Of a stretch of 64,000 bases of DNA, positions 22,639 to 29,948 are shown in pieces; within the stretch, counting starts at the first letter, position 1, and each line of letters opens with the position of its first letter. The DNA lies in IMG/VR virus record IMGVR_UViG_3300005842_000485, positions 1 through 64,000 of that record; one strand, written 5' to 3'. The notes under the pieces were generated by a model. The model made no database searches. It saw nothing but the letters and a program-made list of their open reading frames with translations, and had not been told where the DNA came from. This stretch comes from a virus. A program made the position numbers and the translations under genes.

Positions 22639-22653
22639 ATGACGAAGAAGTAA
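22639..22653 (+). CDS. Four-codon minigene (MTKK) with perfect SD
   Basis: ATG ACG AAG AAG TAA is preceded by AAGGAGG (22627-22633) with 5-base spacing. It follows the primase gene and precedes a terminator. It may be a real minigene of the type that titrates peptidyl-tRNA, or the remnant of a deleted gene that kept its ribosome site. Function unproven. Confidence 0.3.
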   Translation: MTKK

Positions 22654-22659
22654 CAAACA

Positions 22660-22690
22660 ACGACCTGACTGCGATGTGCGGCCAGGTCGT
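22660..22690. terminator. Terminator between convergent operons
   Basis: 8-bp stem ACGACCTG/CAGGTCGT with a 15-base loop, extended by ACAA/TTGT beyond a bulge. It separates the primase operon from the leftward lysis cassette. Confidence 0.6.
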
Positions 22691-22708
22691 CTGTTGTCAT
22701 GCGGAGAG

Positions 22709-23041
22709 TCAGGCGTTCGGCGGTGGGGCAGTCGATGATCCGGCTGCGGCGTCTTGGCGGGGCTTCACGTAGAGCAGGAACAGGCTCTGCGAGACCGTGA
22801 GGCTTGCGATGATGGAATGCCAGAAGTCTTCCGCAGGCGGCAACCCACTGACCTTCCAGCGGACGAGCATCGGGATCATGGCCACGGCGGTGCAGAGGAA
22901 GACGTTGATGCCGTACTTCACCCGCGTTGAAAGCTCGACGCCCTCCTTGGCGACGAATGCAAAGACGAACGGAACGGCGGCCCCAAGCACGGCGGCAGGG
23001 AACGACGGACTGTTTACGAGATCAAGGACGTACTGCCACAT
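22709..23041 (-). CDS. Holin-like membrane protein
   Basis: 110 residues with three hydrophobic segments (~16-32, ~43-60, ~77-95), a short start and a Pro/Ala-rich hydrophilic tail. This size and topology, next to an M15 endolysin and a spanin-like gene, suggest a holin that releases the endolysin. Its own TTGACC/TAGCGT promoter lies only ~27 bases upstream of the ATG, giving a very short leader with no SD. No specific holin family is claimed. Confidence 0.6.
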   Translation of the reverse strand: MWQYVLDLVNSPSFPAAVLGAAVPFVFAFVAKEGVELSTRVKYGINVFLCTAVAMIPMLVRWKVSGLPPAEDFWHSIIASLTVSQSLFLLYVKPRQDAAAGSSTAPPPNA

Positions 23042-23067
23042 AGGATGCGGGGTGATGCTTCGCTCGA

Positions 23068-23096
23068 ACGCTACGGGTGCAGCGAGGAGCGGTCAA
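23068..23096 (-). promoter_or_regulatory. Promoter TTGACC-N16-GTAGCGT
   Basis: Minus strand TTGACC (23096-23091), 16 bases, GTAGCGT (23074-23068). The -35 box contains the stop codon of the upstream gene. Copy of the genome-wide leftward promoter element. Confidence 0.65.
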
Positions 23097-23362
23097 ACGG
23101 CGTCTGCGTCGTCCTCGGGCTTCTTCATGAACGTCGCGTCGTCTTCGTCGTCATCATCGTCGTCTCCATCAGGAAGGAGACTCATAGCAAGGCCGATGAC
23201 GTTGTCGAGCGCTTCTTCCGCCGTGGCGCGTGCGGCCTTCGCCTCTTGCTCAATCGAGATCAGGATGCGGTACATCGCCGTCTCGAAGAGGAGCTTGGCT
23301 TTCTCTTGCGCCGCCGCATCGACGAGGGCGAGGAACTGTGCCGGAGTTGTGTCGTCTGCCAC
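23093..23362 (-). CDS. Hypothetical protein with poly-Asp tail
   Basis: 89 residues. Helical N-terminal two-thirds ('FLALVDAAAQEKAKLLFETA', 'EALDNVIGLAMSLLP') and a striking acidic stretch, DGDDDDDDEDD, before 'FMKKPEDD'. Lies between the holin-like and endolysin genes in the lysis cassette. Role unknown. Confidence 0.6.
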   Translation of the reverse strand: MADDTTPAQFLALVDAAAQEKAKLLFETAMYRILISIEQEAKAARATAEEALDNVIGLAMSLLPDGDDDDDDEDDATFMKKPEDDADAV

Positions 23363-23429
23363 GGAGAGTGGACGGAACGGGATGCATCTCGACCCTACGT
23401 GGTGCCACCGTGCGGGTCAAAGACGGCTC

Positions 23430-24110
23430 CTACGTGCCATCACGCCGTACCCACCTGCGGTCACCGAAATGCGCGTAGAGCTTGAGAATGAGCGCGAGCC
23501 GGTACATCTCCTCGGTTTTCGGTGTGTCGGAGGTGAAGACTCCTTGGCCCAACATGTCGCTGAACGCGCGATCTTGTTCGGGTTCTGGCGTGAAGGTGTC
23601 TGCTCCTTCCATGGAGGGTGTCGGCAGCAGCGGCGGAGTCAGTTTCAGGTCGTACGGATGTGACGCAAACGGCAGCCGATCTGCGCGGACGCCTGGAGGA
23701 TACGGGACGTGGTATTCGAAATGTGGCAAGTCCCGGAAGGTGCCGTCAAAATACTTCGGGAAGTCGCCGCCCCAGATCAGGCCCGCGATGTTGAGCGCTC
23801 GGATCGCTTCTCCGATGGTCTCGTAGAGCGCAGCGCTGCCGACATAGTGCGCGAAGTCCTCGGTGAAGACGCCGAGATCCCATGCCGTGCCGTAGTTGTG
23901 TTCCGAGTATCCGCCTTGAACGTAGGTCACGATGCTGCCGGGCTTCGTCCTTCCTTTGGCGTACAGCGCGTCCTGTTGCGCTTTCGTCCGGAGCGCTTGC
24001 GTGATGCGGCAACGCTTCCCATGCTGGAAGGCGATCCGATCCGCCTCGTTCTCGACAAAGTGCGCGAGGTCTCGAACCGCTGGATGCAGGGAGTCGATGA
24101 GGGAAGGCAC
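23430..24110 (-). CDS. M15-family endolysin (L,D / D,D peptidase, VanY-like)
   Basis: 226 residues. Zinc ligands of the M15 fold are His71 and Asp78 in 'SEHNYGTAWDLG' and His130 in 'DLPHFEYH', with the characteristic 'GLIWGGDFPKYFDGTFRD' between them. This matches phage L-alanyl-D-glutamate or D-Ala-D-Ala peptidases that cut peptidoglycan cross-links. The ~80-residue C-terminal part is not a recognisable wall-binding repeat. No signal peptide, so release probably depends on the holin. Its ATG shares a base with the upstream stop. Confidence 0.88.
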   Translation of the reverse strand: MPSLIDSLHPAVRDLAHFVENEADRIAFQHGKRCRITQALRTKAQQDALYAKGRTKPGSIVTYVQGGYSEHNYGTAWDLGVFTEDFAHYVGSAALYETIGEAIRALNIAGLIWGGDFPKYFDGTFRDLPHFEYHVPYPPGVRADRLPFASHPYDLKLTPPLLPTPSMEGADTFTPEPEQDRAFSDMLGQGVFTSDTPKTEEMYRLALILKLYAHFGDRRWVRRDGT

Positions 24111-24481
24111 TACTTCAGGGGTTTGATTCCGAGGGCGCCCATGATGAGGGCGGTGTTCTTGGCAGCTTCATTCACGCCGGCCTCAATGCGGTCGAGGCGC
24201 GCATCGAGCTTTGCCTGTCGCGCGTCCGCTTCCTCTTTGGTCTGGAACGTCTGCGCGTTGTACGTGGCGTTGGCTTGGAACTGGTTCTGGAGCGCGGCGA
24301 TCGCACGTTCAGCGCTGGTCGGAAGTGTGACCACGAAGAGCGTCACGCCCACAACGACGGTGATGAGCGAGACGACGCCAAGGATGGCTTTGAGCCAATA
24401 GCTCAGTGAGTCGCCGCCCTTCGGGAGGATGTGTGTACGCCCTGGATGACTGGTCGAGCGCCCGTCGTCGTGTTCGGCCAT
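24110..24481 (-). CDS. Spanin-like or holin-like single-span membrane protein
   Basis: 123 residues: ~25 polar residues, one transmembrane helix ('LGVVSLITVVVGVTLFVV', ~34-52) and a ~55-residue heptad-rich helix ('KEEADARQAKLDARLDRIEA'). The layout suits an inner-membrane spanin or a phage holin with C-terminal coiled coil. First gene of the lysis cassette, directly behind a TTGACC-type promoter. Leader has no SD. Confidence 0.6.
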   Translation of the reverse strand: MAEHDDGRSTSHPGRTHILPKGGDSLSYWLKAILGVVSLITVVVGVTLFVVTLPTSAERAIAALQNQFQANATYNAQTFQTKEEADARQAKLDARLDRIEAGVNEAAKNTALIMGALGIKPLK

Positions 24482-24515
24482 AGGAAGACCCGTGAACGGT
24501 GAAGTGACACACCAA

Positions 24516-24545
24516 ACGCTACGGAGCGCGCGTTGCCTTGGTCAA
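24516..24545 (-). promoter_or_regulatory. Lysis cassette promoter TTGACC-N17-GTAGCGT
   Basis: Minus strand TTGACC (24545-24540), 17 bases, GTAGCGT (24522-24516). Predicted start near 24509, about 28 bases before the ATG at 24481. Confidence 0.65.
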
Positions 24546-24560
24546 GGATCAGGGCGGGAG

Positions 24561-24803
24561 CTAGTGCAAGCGCATCCGCTTCAACTTCGAGAGCGTGAAG
24601 TCGGAGAGGAGGGTGTCTAACGGGATTTCAAGCGCACGGGCGATGCGGAAGACGGCGAGCAGCGTCACGTTTGCCGTGCCGTTCTCGACATGGGAGAGGT
24701 AGGAGCGATTGAGCTTCGCGCGGTCGGCGAGCGCCTCTTGCGAGAGCTTCCGCTTCTTCCGTTCGCTGCGGATCGTCCGGCCAAGTTGTTCCAGCGGTCG
24801 CAT
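24561..24803 (-). CDS. XRE-family transcriptional regulator
   Basis: 80 residues, almost only a Cro/C1-type helix-turn-helix: 'LGRTIRSERKKRKLSQEALA', then recognition helix 'LNRSYLSHVENGTANVT' and 'LFRIA'-type closing helices. No dimerisation or peptidase domain. It lies between the lysis cassette and the divergent accessory operon, so it may repress either. The ATG at 24803 is preferred over TTG 24806. No obvious own promoter was found. Confidence 0.88.
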   Translation of the reverse strand: MRPLEQLGRTIRSERKKRKLSQEALADRAKLNRSYLSHVENGTANVTLLAVFRIARALEIPLDTLLSDFTLSKLKRMRLH

Positions 24804-24908
24804 CAAAGAGTTGCGCTAAACGCCATTGGAACCTAAACTTGTCTGGCTTGCTGTTGCCTAGATCGCACAAAAGGCCACGATGAACACCAGAAATACAGGA
24901 GGATGCCG

Positions 24909-25397
24909 ATGCAGCGGATGGCTCCGCTGGCGGATCGTGCGCTGCTCGTACGGGTGGCGCGCTGCACGGGCACCCTGACCGTGCAAGAAATCGCACGGCT
25001 CGTCGATCAGGACGCGGCATGGGTACGAGAGCAACTCGCAACACATGGAGGGGAGTGGTGGGAAGACGCGGTTCCCGCAGACGATGTGTTTTGCGTCCTC
25101 CTCGATCATTTCCCTCAATCCGAAATCGAACGGGCGCTTGGCGAGGACGTGACTCTCCTCCCTGACGTGGTGCGAATCGAAGCTCTGACGATCTCGCTCC
25201 CGACCTTCCTGATTCGTGCATTGGAGGCCCAAGCACGGGAAGCAGCGGCGCGGGGCGATCAACTCACAGCGAGCGTTGAACTGTATGTGACCGAGCAACT
25301 GCTCGGGCTCATTGATGAAGCGGTGGTGGAGAGGGCAACCCCCGGAGCCAGCTTCGCCCTCATCTTTCCGCACCACCTTGATGATCCCGCCGACTAA
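24909..25397 (+). CDS. Putative wHTH regulator
   Basis: 162 residues. 'TGTLTVQEIARLVDQDAAWV' looks like the first helices of a MerR- or winged-helix-type domain (~18-60); the rest is helical and acidic. The SD GGAGG at 24898-24902 directs initiation to the ATG at 24909 (spacing 6) rather than 24903. The same 14-base initiation cassette, GGAGGATGCCGATG, precedes the 25469 gene. First gene of the rightward accessory operon, divergent from the XRE gene. Confidence 0.55.
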   Translation: MQRMAPLADRALLVRVARCTGTLTVQEIARLVDQDAAWVREQLATHGGEWWEDAVPADDVFCVLLDHFPQSEIERALGEDVTLLPDVVRIEALTISLPTFLIRALEAQAREAAARGDQLTASVELYVTEQLLGLIDEAVVERATPGASFALIFPHHLDDPAD

Positions 25398-25468
25398 GGC
25401 GGGGGTCAGCACGACCGGCATCCCGGCGTGACCGGCCGCACACACCTTGCGACCGATGGAGGATGCCG

Positions 25469-25822
25469 ATGGAAACAACCCGAAGAAGATTTGTGCAGGC
25501 GATCGCAGCGCTCGCCGGTGGTGTCGCGGCGATCGCGCAGTTGCCACAGGTGACCAAGGAACGTGTGGAATCGGAACGGAAGAAGTGCACGGATGTCCCT
25601 GCGCCGCGTGTGCAGGGCGCGACGACGAGAATCGAAGCCTTCGTGCGGAGTCGCGGCATCAAGCCAAGCCGCCTCGCGCGCGAGGCGGGGTACAGCCGTC
25701 AGTACCTCCTTGGCGTTCGGAGGGGACAGATACGCCCGACGTGGCGCTGCATGGTCGAAGTCACGAAAGCATGCCGACGCCTGACGCGTGAGGATGTTCG
25801 TGTCCGGCAGCTCTTTGGATAA
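25469..25822 (+). CDS. HTH protein with Tat-like N-terminus
   Basis: 117 residues. The N-terminus 'METTRRRFVQAIAALAGGVA' carries a twin-arginine-like motif followed by a hydrophobic stretch. After a ~25-residue linker the C-terminal half is an XRE-like helix-turn-helix ('IKPSRLAREAGYSRQYLLGV'). A DNA-binding domain behind an export or membrane segment is unusual; it may be membrane tethered or the N-terminal hydrophobicity may be chance. Start set by GGAGG 6 bases upstream. Confidence 0.55.
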   Translation: METTRRRFVQAIAALAGGVAAIAQLPQVTKERVESERKKCTDVPAPRVQGATTRIEAFVRSRGIKPSRLAREAGYSRQYLLGVRRGQIRPTWRCMVEVTKACRRLTREDVRVRQLFG

Positions 25823-25829
25823 GCGACGT

Positions 25830-26345
25830 ATGCCGGCCTCGAGAAGTATCCCTGCGTACGACCGACAGCAGGCGCGCAAGAGTCTCAACGCACAGGTGGA
25901 GGAACGTCCATCATTTCGGATCGTGGCGGCGCGAGATCGCCACGCGCCGCGCCTCGGGACGAAGCTCGCGAGCTGTCTGCTCATCCTCGAGTTGAGCATG
26001 GTGCGTTCGCTGGACGGATACGACGTGGAGTGGTTCGAGGGAGAACTGCTACGCAGGCTCCGAGAACACTACGCCGCTGCGGGTGTCACCGAAGGCGAAC
26101 TCGGAACGTTCGATCTCTGGGCAGGGATGTACGACTACGAAGGCACGGATGGCGAGTGCGTGATGAAGCTCGGCAAGCGCCGATTCCAACAGTGCCTCAT
26201 GGACATCCTTTCCGGGCTGTATCGCGAGGAGGGCGCGACTGGGGACATCACGGCGCTCGCTCTGCGAGGCTTGCATATGCGATGGGAAGGGCATGCGCGG
26301 TCTACGAAGCGTGGAAATGGGAACAGGCGGCAGAGGGAGGGATAG
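25830..26345 (+). CDS. Hypothetical protein (171 aa)
   Basis: 171 residues from the ATG at 25830. Central acidic segment 'FDLWAGMYDYEGTDGECVMK' and basic termini. No family recognised. 8 bases downstream of the previous gene, so probably in the same operon. Confidence 0.5.
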   Translation: MPASRSIPAYDRQQARKSLNAQVEERPSFRIVAARDRHAPRLGTKLASCLLILELSMVRSLDGYDVEWFEGELLRRLREHYAAAGVTEGELGTFDLWAGMYDYEGTDGECVMKLGKRRFQQCLMDILSGLYREEGATGDITALALRGLHMRWEGHARSTKRGNGNRRQREG

Positions 26346-26360
26346 CAATGAAGAGGCGAG

Positions 26361-26687
26361 ATGCCCGCGCGCATGCTAGCGTCCCGCTGGATGACCCGAG
26401 AGGAGTACGCCCGAAGACGCACGGAGCTTCGCCCGCTGCTCGCTGCGTTCCGTTATGGACGGCTCACAGTCGGTGGAGAGGGCGGCAACCAAGGCATGCT
26501 CTTCATCCGCACACCCTCGGGCGAGCAGTATTACCTCGGGGGCGCGAACGACACCGCGATGGCGCAAGCCATCTGCGATGCCGTGAACTTCGCGCTGGAC
26601 TGCTGTGAGCCAACGAAGGTTCGTGAACGTCCTCGCGACGGCGGAGAATCTGGCACCGACGGCCCGGTTCTGTACGATCATCGGTGA
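26361..26687 (+). CDS. Hypothetical protein (108 aa)
   Basis: 108 residues with GAAGAGG 5 bases before ATG 26361 (26391 also possible). Compact alpha/beta core 'QYYLGGANDTAMAQAICDAV'. The last 28 codons overlap the S24-like gene in another frame, a large overlap for this genome. Unknown function. Confidence 0.5.
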   Translation: MPARMLASRWMTREEYARRRTELRPLLAAFRYGRLTVGGEGGNQGMLFIRTPSGEQYYLGGANDTAMAQAICDAVNFALDCCEPTKVRERPRDGGESGTDGPVLYDHR

Positions 26688-26943
26688 CTCCATGTCCCCC
26701 GTGCTGGAATCGGGGTGGGTCGTGCGTATCGACACGTCCAAGCTCCCGCAGCCGGGGGATGTTACGGCGGTATACATCGATGGCGAGGGCGGGATGGTGG
26801 GGTACTGGCAGGGCGGAAAGAAGCCCATGCTCGACAAGGCGAATCCCGCGTACGCATCGGTGGATCTGACAGCCAAAGGGACGTGGAAGGTTGTCGGTGT
26901 CGTGGTCGCCATTGTGAACGCGCCGATCCAATCTCGCGCGTGA
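26605..26943 (+). CDS. S24 (LexA/UmuD-like) domain protein lacking the catalytic lysine
   Basis: 112 residues, only the peptidase-type domain with no helix-turn-helix. The serine motif 'IIGDSMSPVLESGWVVRID', 'PGDVTAVYIDGEGGMVGYW' and 'ANPAYASVDL...VVGVVVAIV' follow the S24 fold closely. At the place where LexA/UmuD have V-K-R-L the sequence is 'MVGYW', so the catalytic Lys is replaced by Gly. It may be an inactive sensor or decoy rather than a self-cleaving repressor. Start GTG 26605 or 26623. Precedes the methyltransferase. Confidence 0.65.
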   Translation: MSQRRFVNVLATAENLAPTARFCTIIGDSMSPVLESGWVVRIDTSKLPQPGDVTAVYIDGEGGMVGYWQGGKKPMLDKANPAYASVDLTAKGTWKVVGVVVAIVNAPIQSRA

Positions 26944-27023
26944 CGGCTATACTGGCTACGATTTTTGTCGAGGGGCGTTCGTCGCCTGTCGCCGACACGT
27001 ACGTTGTGGGGTTCGGAGGCGGT

Positions 27024-28802
27024 GTGGGCGTCCGTTCGGCCATCATCTCGAAAGCGAGTGATCCGATACAGGTGAAGAACCGGACGCTGTTCTTCGGCGA
27101 CAACCTCAGAATCCTCCGAGAGAAGTTCCCTTCCAACGAGGGGTACTTCGACCTCATCTATCTCGATCCGCCGTTCAACTCGCAGGCGAACTACAACATC
27201 CTCTTCCGCGAAGGACTTGTGGATAGCCCCGCCCAAGTCCATGCCTTTGAAGACACATGGCACTGGACGCCCGAGACGCAGGCGCTCTTCACTGAACTAG
27301 CATCCGAACCTCGCTACACACAGAAAGTCTCGGAGGTGATGCAGGGGCTCGAGAAGGTCATCGGCCACAACGATGTCCTGGCGTACCTCACGATGATGGC
27401 TGTCCGGCTCGTCGAGCTCCACCGCGTCTTGAAGGAGAACGGCTCGCTCTATCTGCATTGCGACCCGAGTGCAAGTCATTACCTGAAAGTCGTACTCGAT
27501 GCCGTATTCGGACCGAAGTACTTTCGGAATGAAGTCGTGTGGAAGCGGAGCAGCGCGCACAGCAGTTCAAAGCGATACTCGCCGGTCCACGACACGATCC
27601 TCTTCTACACGAAGAGTGACGACTACACCTGGAACAACATCTATACGCCACTCCCGCAGGAGACGGCAGATGCTTGGTATAACAACGTCGAAGCAGATAC
27701 TGGTCGGCGCTTCAACCGAGCCGATCTCACCGCAGCGGGAACACGCACAGGTCCCTCCGGCGCGCCGTGGCGAGGGATTGACCCGACCTCGAAAGGACGG
27801 CATTGGGCGATCCCTGGGTTCGTGAAGGACGTTGTGGCGGGATTGGAGACGCAGGCCGCGCTGGATGCTCTCGACGCGGCAGGAAGAATCTTCTGGCCAA
27901 AGTCCACGGGCGGCGTGCCGATGTTGAAGCGGTATCTTGAAGAGGCCAAGGGCATCCCGCCGCTGGACACCATCACGGATATTAGCCCCCTGAACAACGT
28001 CGCTGCGGAACGGCTTGGCTACCCAACGCAGAAGCCGCAGGCACTCCTCGAACGGATCGTCACATGCAGCTCGAACGTCGGTGACTGGGTGCTCGATCCG
28101 TTCGGCGGGTGTGGAACGACAGTCGCAGCAGCAGAAGCGCTCGATCGAAACTGGGTCATCATCGACATCACGACGCTTTCGATCAATCTCGTGAAGCGAC
28201 GGATTGAGAAGGCGTATCCCGACAAGGCGCTCGACATGACGGTGGACGGCTACCCGGCCGATCTCGCCGGCGCGCGGGAACTCTTCGACCAGGACCCCTA
28301 CCAATTCGAGTATTGGTGTTGCGACCTTGTGAACGCGCAGCCAGCAGGCGACAAGCGCCAAGGCAAGATGAAGGGTGCCGATAGGGGGATCGACGGCATC
28401 ATCACCATCGTTGAGCCCGCGGCGAATGGTGGAGTCCAGTACCGCAAGGTGATCGTCCAGGTGAAGGGCGGACACATTTCGTCGCCGCACCTTCGGGACT
28501 TCCGCGGCACGATCGATAGAGAACACGCGCTCGGCGGCGTGTTCATCACCATGGAGCCGCCCACAAAACCGATGGTGCAAGAGGCGACGGAGGCCGGCAC
28601 TTTCACGTACAAGATGAACAATCAGAAGTTCCCCGTGATCCAAATACTCACGGTCGCGGAGTTGCTCGATGGAAAACGACCCAACCTCCCCAACGTCATT
28701 GCCTACGCAAAACAGGCGCAGCTTGCGACCGCCGTCCCTGAACAGGCGAGTCTCCTTGGCGGCGGGGCGTCGGCTCCTCCTCCGAAACGCCGTTCTCGTT
28801 GA
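27024..28802 (+). CDS. DNA methyltransferase fused to Mrr-like nuclease domain
   Basis: 592 residues from GTG 27024 (GGAGG four bases upstream; GTG 26940 and 27006 also possible). The N-terminal ~380 residues are an amino-methyltransferase of beta class: catalytic motif 'YLDPPFNSQANYN' first, then SAM-binding 'DPFGGCGTTVAAAEALDRNW'. The C-terminal ~170 residues hold a PD-(D/E)xK core, 'GADRGIDGII' followed by 'KVIVQVKGG', as in Mrr-type restriction enzymes. A single-chain restriction-modification enzyme is therefore likely, though other roles are possible. -10-like TATACT lies at 26948. Confidence 0.85.
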   Translation: MGVRSAIISKASDPIQVKNRTLFFGDNLRILREKFPSNEGYFDLIYLDPPFNSQANYNILFREGLVDSPAQVHAFEDTWHWTPETQALFTELASEPRYTQKVSEVMQGLEKVIGHNDVLAYLTMMAVRLVELHRVLKENGSLYLHCDPSASHYLKVVLDAVFGPKYFRNEVVWKRSSAHSSSKRYSPVHDTILFYTKSDDYTWNNIYTPLPQETADAWYNNVEADTGRRFNRADLTAAGTRTGPSGAPWRGIDPTSKGRHWAIPGFVKDVVAGLETQAALDALDAAGRIFWPKSTGGVPMLKRYLEEAKGIPPLDTITDISPLNNVAAERLGYPTQKPQALLERIVTCSSNVGDWVLDPFGGCGTTVAAAEALDRNWVIIDITTLSINLVKRRIEKAYPDKALDMTVDGYPADLAGARELFDQDPYQFEYWCCDLVNAQPAGDKRQGKMKGADRGIDGIITIVEPAANGGVQYRKVIVQVKGGHISSPHLRDFRGTIDREHALGGVFITMEPPTKPMVQEATEAGTFTYKMNNQKFPVIQILTVAELLDGKRPNLPNVIAYAKQAQLATAVPEQASLLGGGASAPPPKRRSR

Positions 28803-29514
28803 GGCACCTCCAGAACCTCCCGATGCTGCGGCGGAAGAGGCAGCGGCGAATAAGGCCGCAGAGGAGAAGTACAAGCAGGAAAAAGCGGCCTTCTTTGAAT
28901 CCCTCACGAAGGAGCGTAGCCGGTTCATCGAAGGGAGGGCCGAGCAATCGAAGACCTACGACCAAACCATCCTCACCTTCTCGGCCGGTGCGATTGGTCT
29001 CTCGATTACGTTCGTTGAGAAGATCGCGCCGAACCCGTTCGCGCCATGGCTACTCTACGGATCGTGGACATGCTTCGGCCTCGCGGTACTCTCGGTTGTT
29101 GTTTCATTCGTCGTCAGCCAGATGGCGTTCGACAACGAGATTACGTACGTGGACGCATCGTGGGCGGCGGTTGTGGGACAGACTGACCCGCCAGAGAAGC
29201 GAGCAAACAGGTATACGGAGCACACCGACAAGCTTAATCTCGTTTCCGGAGGGATGTTCGTGTGCGGCATCGTGTTCTTCGTGCTCTTCGGGGTCTGTAA
29301 CTGGCCCGCGAAAAAAGAGGCGAGTACACTACGAGGAACACCGATCAAAATTGAGATCACCGGAGAAATGATGCCCGACAAGATGAACGTAATCACAAGG
29401 CCCGGAGCTGTCATCGAGGTGAAGAAGGGCAACACGCCGACACCGGCAATGCTGCCGCAAGCACCAAAGCCCGTTGTACCGACACCCGCGCCCGCGCCGA
29501 CGACGAAGAAGTAG
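28669..29514 (+). CDS. Membrane protein next to the methyltransferase-nuclease
   Basis: 281 residues from ATG 28669 (CGGAG 8 bases upstream; TTG 28756 possible), overlapping the previous gene by 134 bases. A charged helix ('EEAAANKAAEEKYKQEK') precedes two close transmembrane helices (~105-150), a ~50-residue loop and a third (~190-212), then a Pro-rich C-terminus. The arrangement recalls SLATT-like membrane effectors in defence loci, but I cannot assign it to that family. Confidence 0.6.
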   Translation: MENDPTSPTSLPTQNRRSLRPPSLNRRVSLAAGRRLLLRNAVLVEAPPEPPDAAAEEAAANKAAEEKYKQEKAAFFESLTKERSRFIEGRAEQSKTYDQTILTFSAGAIGLSITFVEKIAPNPFAPWLLYGSWTCFGLAVLSVVVSFVVSQMAFDNEITYVDASWAAVVGQTDPPEKRANRYTEHTDKLNLVSGGMFVCGIVFFVLFGVCNWPAKKEASTLRGTPIKIEITGEMMPDKMNVITRPGAVIEVKKGNTPTPAMLPQAPKPVVPTPAPAPTTKK

Positions 29515-29522
29515 GAGCCACC

Positions 29523-29702
29523 GTGCCAAACGAAACGCATATGGTCGAACAGCCGTCCAAGTTGGGTCAATTCGGGGAAGCGCCGATCCAAGCGCTGCTA
29601 GCTCCGATACCGCAACCACCAGCATCGCCGGCGAGTACTCCCGCTCCGGCAGCTCCAGTGCCGTCTCCCGGAAGTGTCAGCGGCGGTGCAGCGTCGAAAT
29701 AG
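29523..29702 (+). CDS. Small Pro/Ala-rich protein (59 aa)
   Basis: GTG at 29523 with AGGAG 5 bases upstream. Product has a short polar start and then ~30 residues of Pro/Ala/Ser ('PIPQPPASPASTPAPAAPVP'), resembling a linker or a membrane-protein tail. 8 bases after the membrane-protein gene. Unknown role. Confidence 0.45.
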   Translation: MPNETHMVEQPSKLGQFGEAPIQALLAPIPQPPASPASTPAPAAPVPSPGSVSGGAASK

Positions 29703-29717
29703 AGGGAAGATACGACG

Positions 29718-29924
29718 GTGAGTATTTTTGCCTTGATCACGACGGCCACTTCTCCAGTACGGGCATTGCTGGCAGGATTTCCGAAGCTTCTGAAGCGGAA
29801 GGAAAAGATCCCGGCGATCATCCACGTTCATGTCGGAGCGGAGATTACCGGCGACGTTGGGGACATCACTGGCGTCGGGACCGAGGAGCAGAAGGTGACC
29901 GACGACGCTTGCTCAACGAGATAG
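29718..29924 (+). CDS. Small hypothetical protein (68 aa)
   Basis: GTG start at 29718, GAGGGAAG upstream. Amphipathic start ('IFALITTATSPVRALLAGF') followed by a polar beta-like segment. Part of the accessory operon. Unknown. Confidence 0.45.
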   Translation: MSIFALITTATSPVRALLAGFPKLLKRKEKIPAIIHVHVGAEITGDVGDITGVGTEEQKVTDDACSTR

Positions 29925-29948
29925 TGAGTCCGGAGTCGGAGTGGTGAC

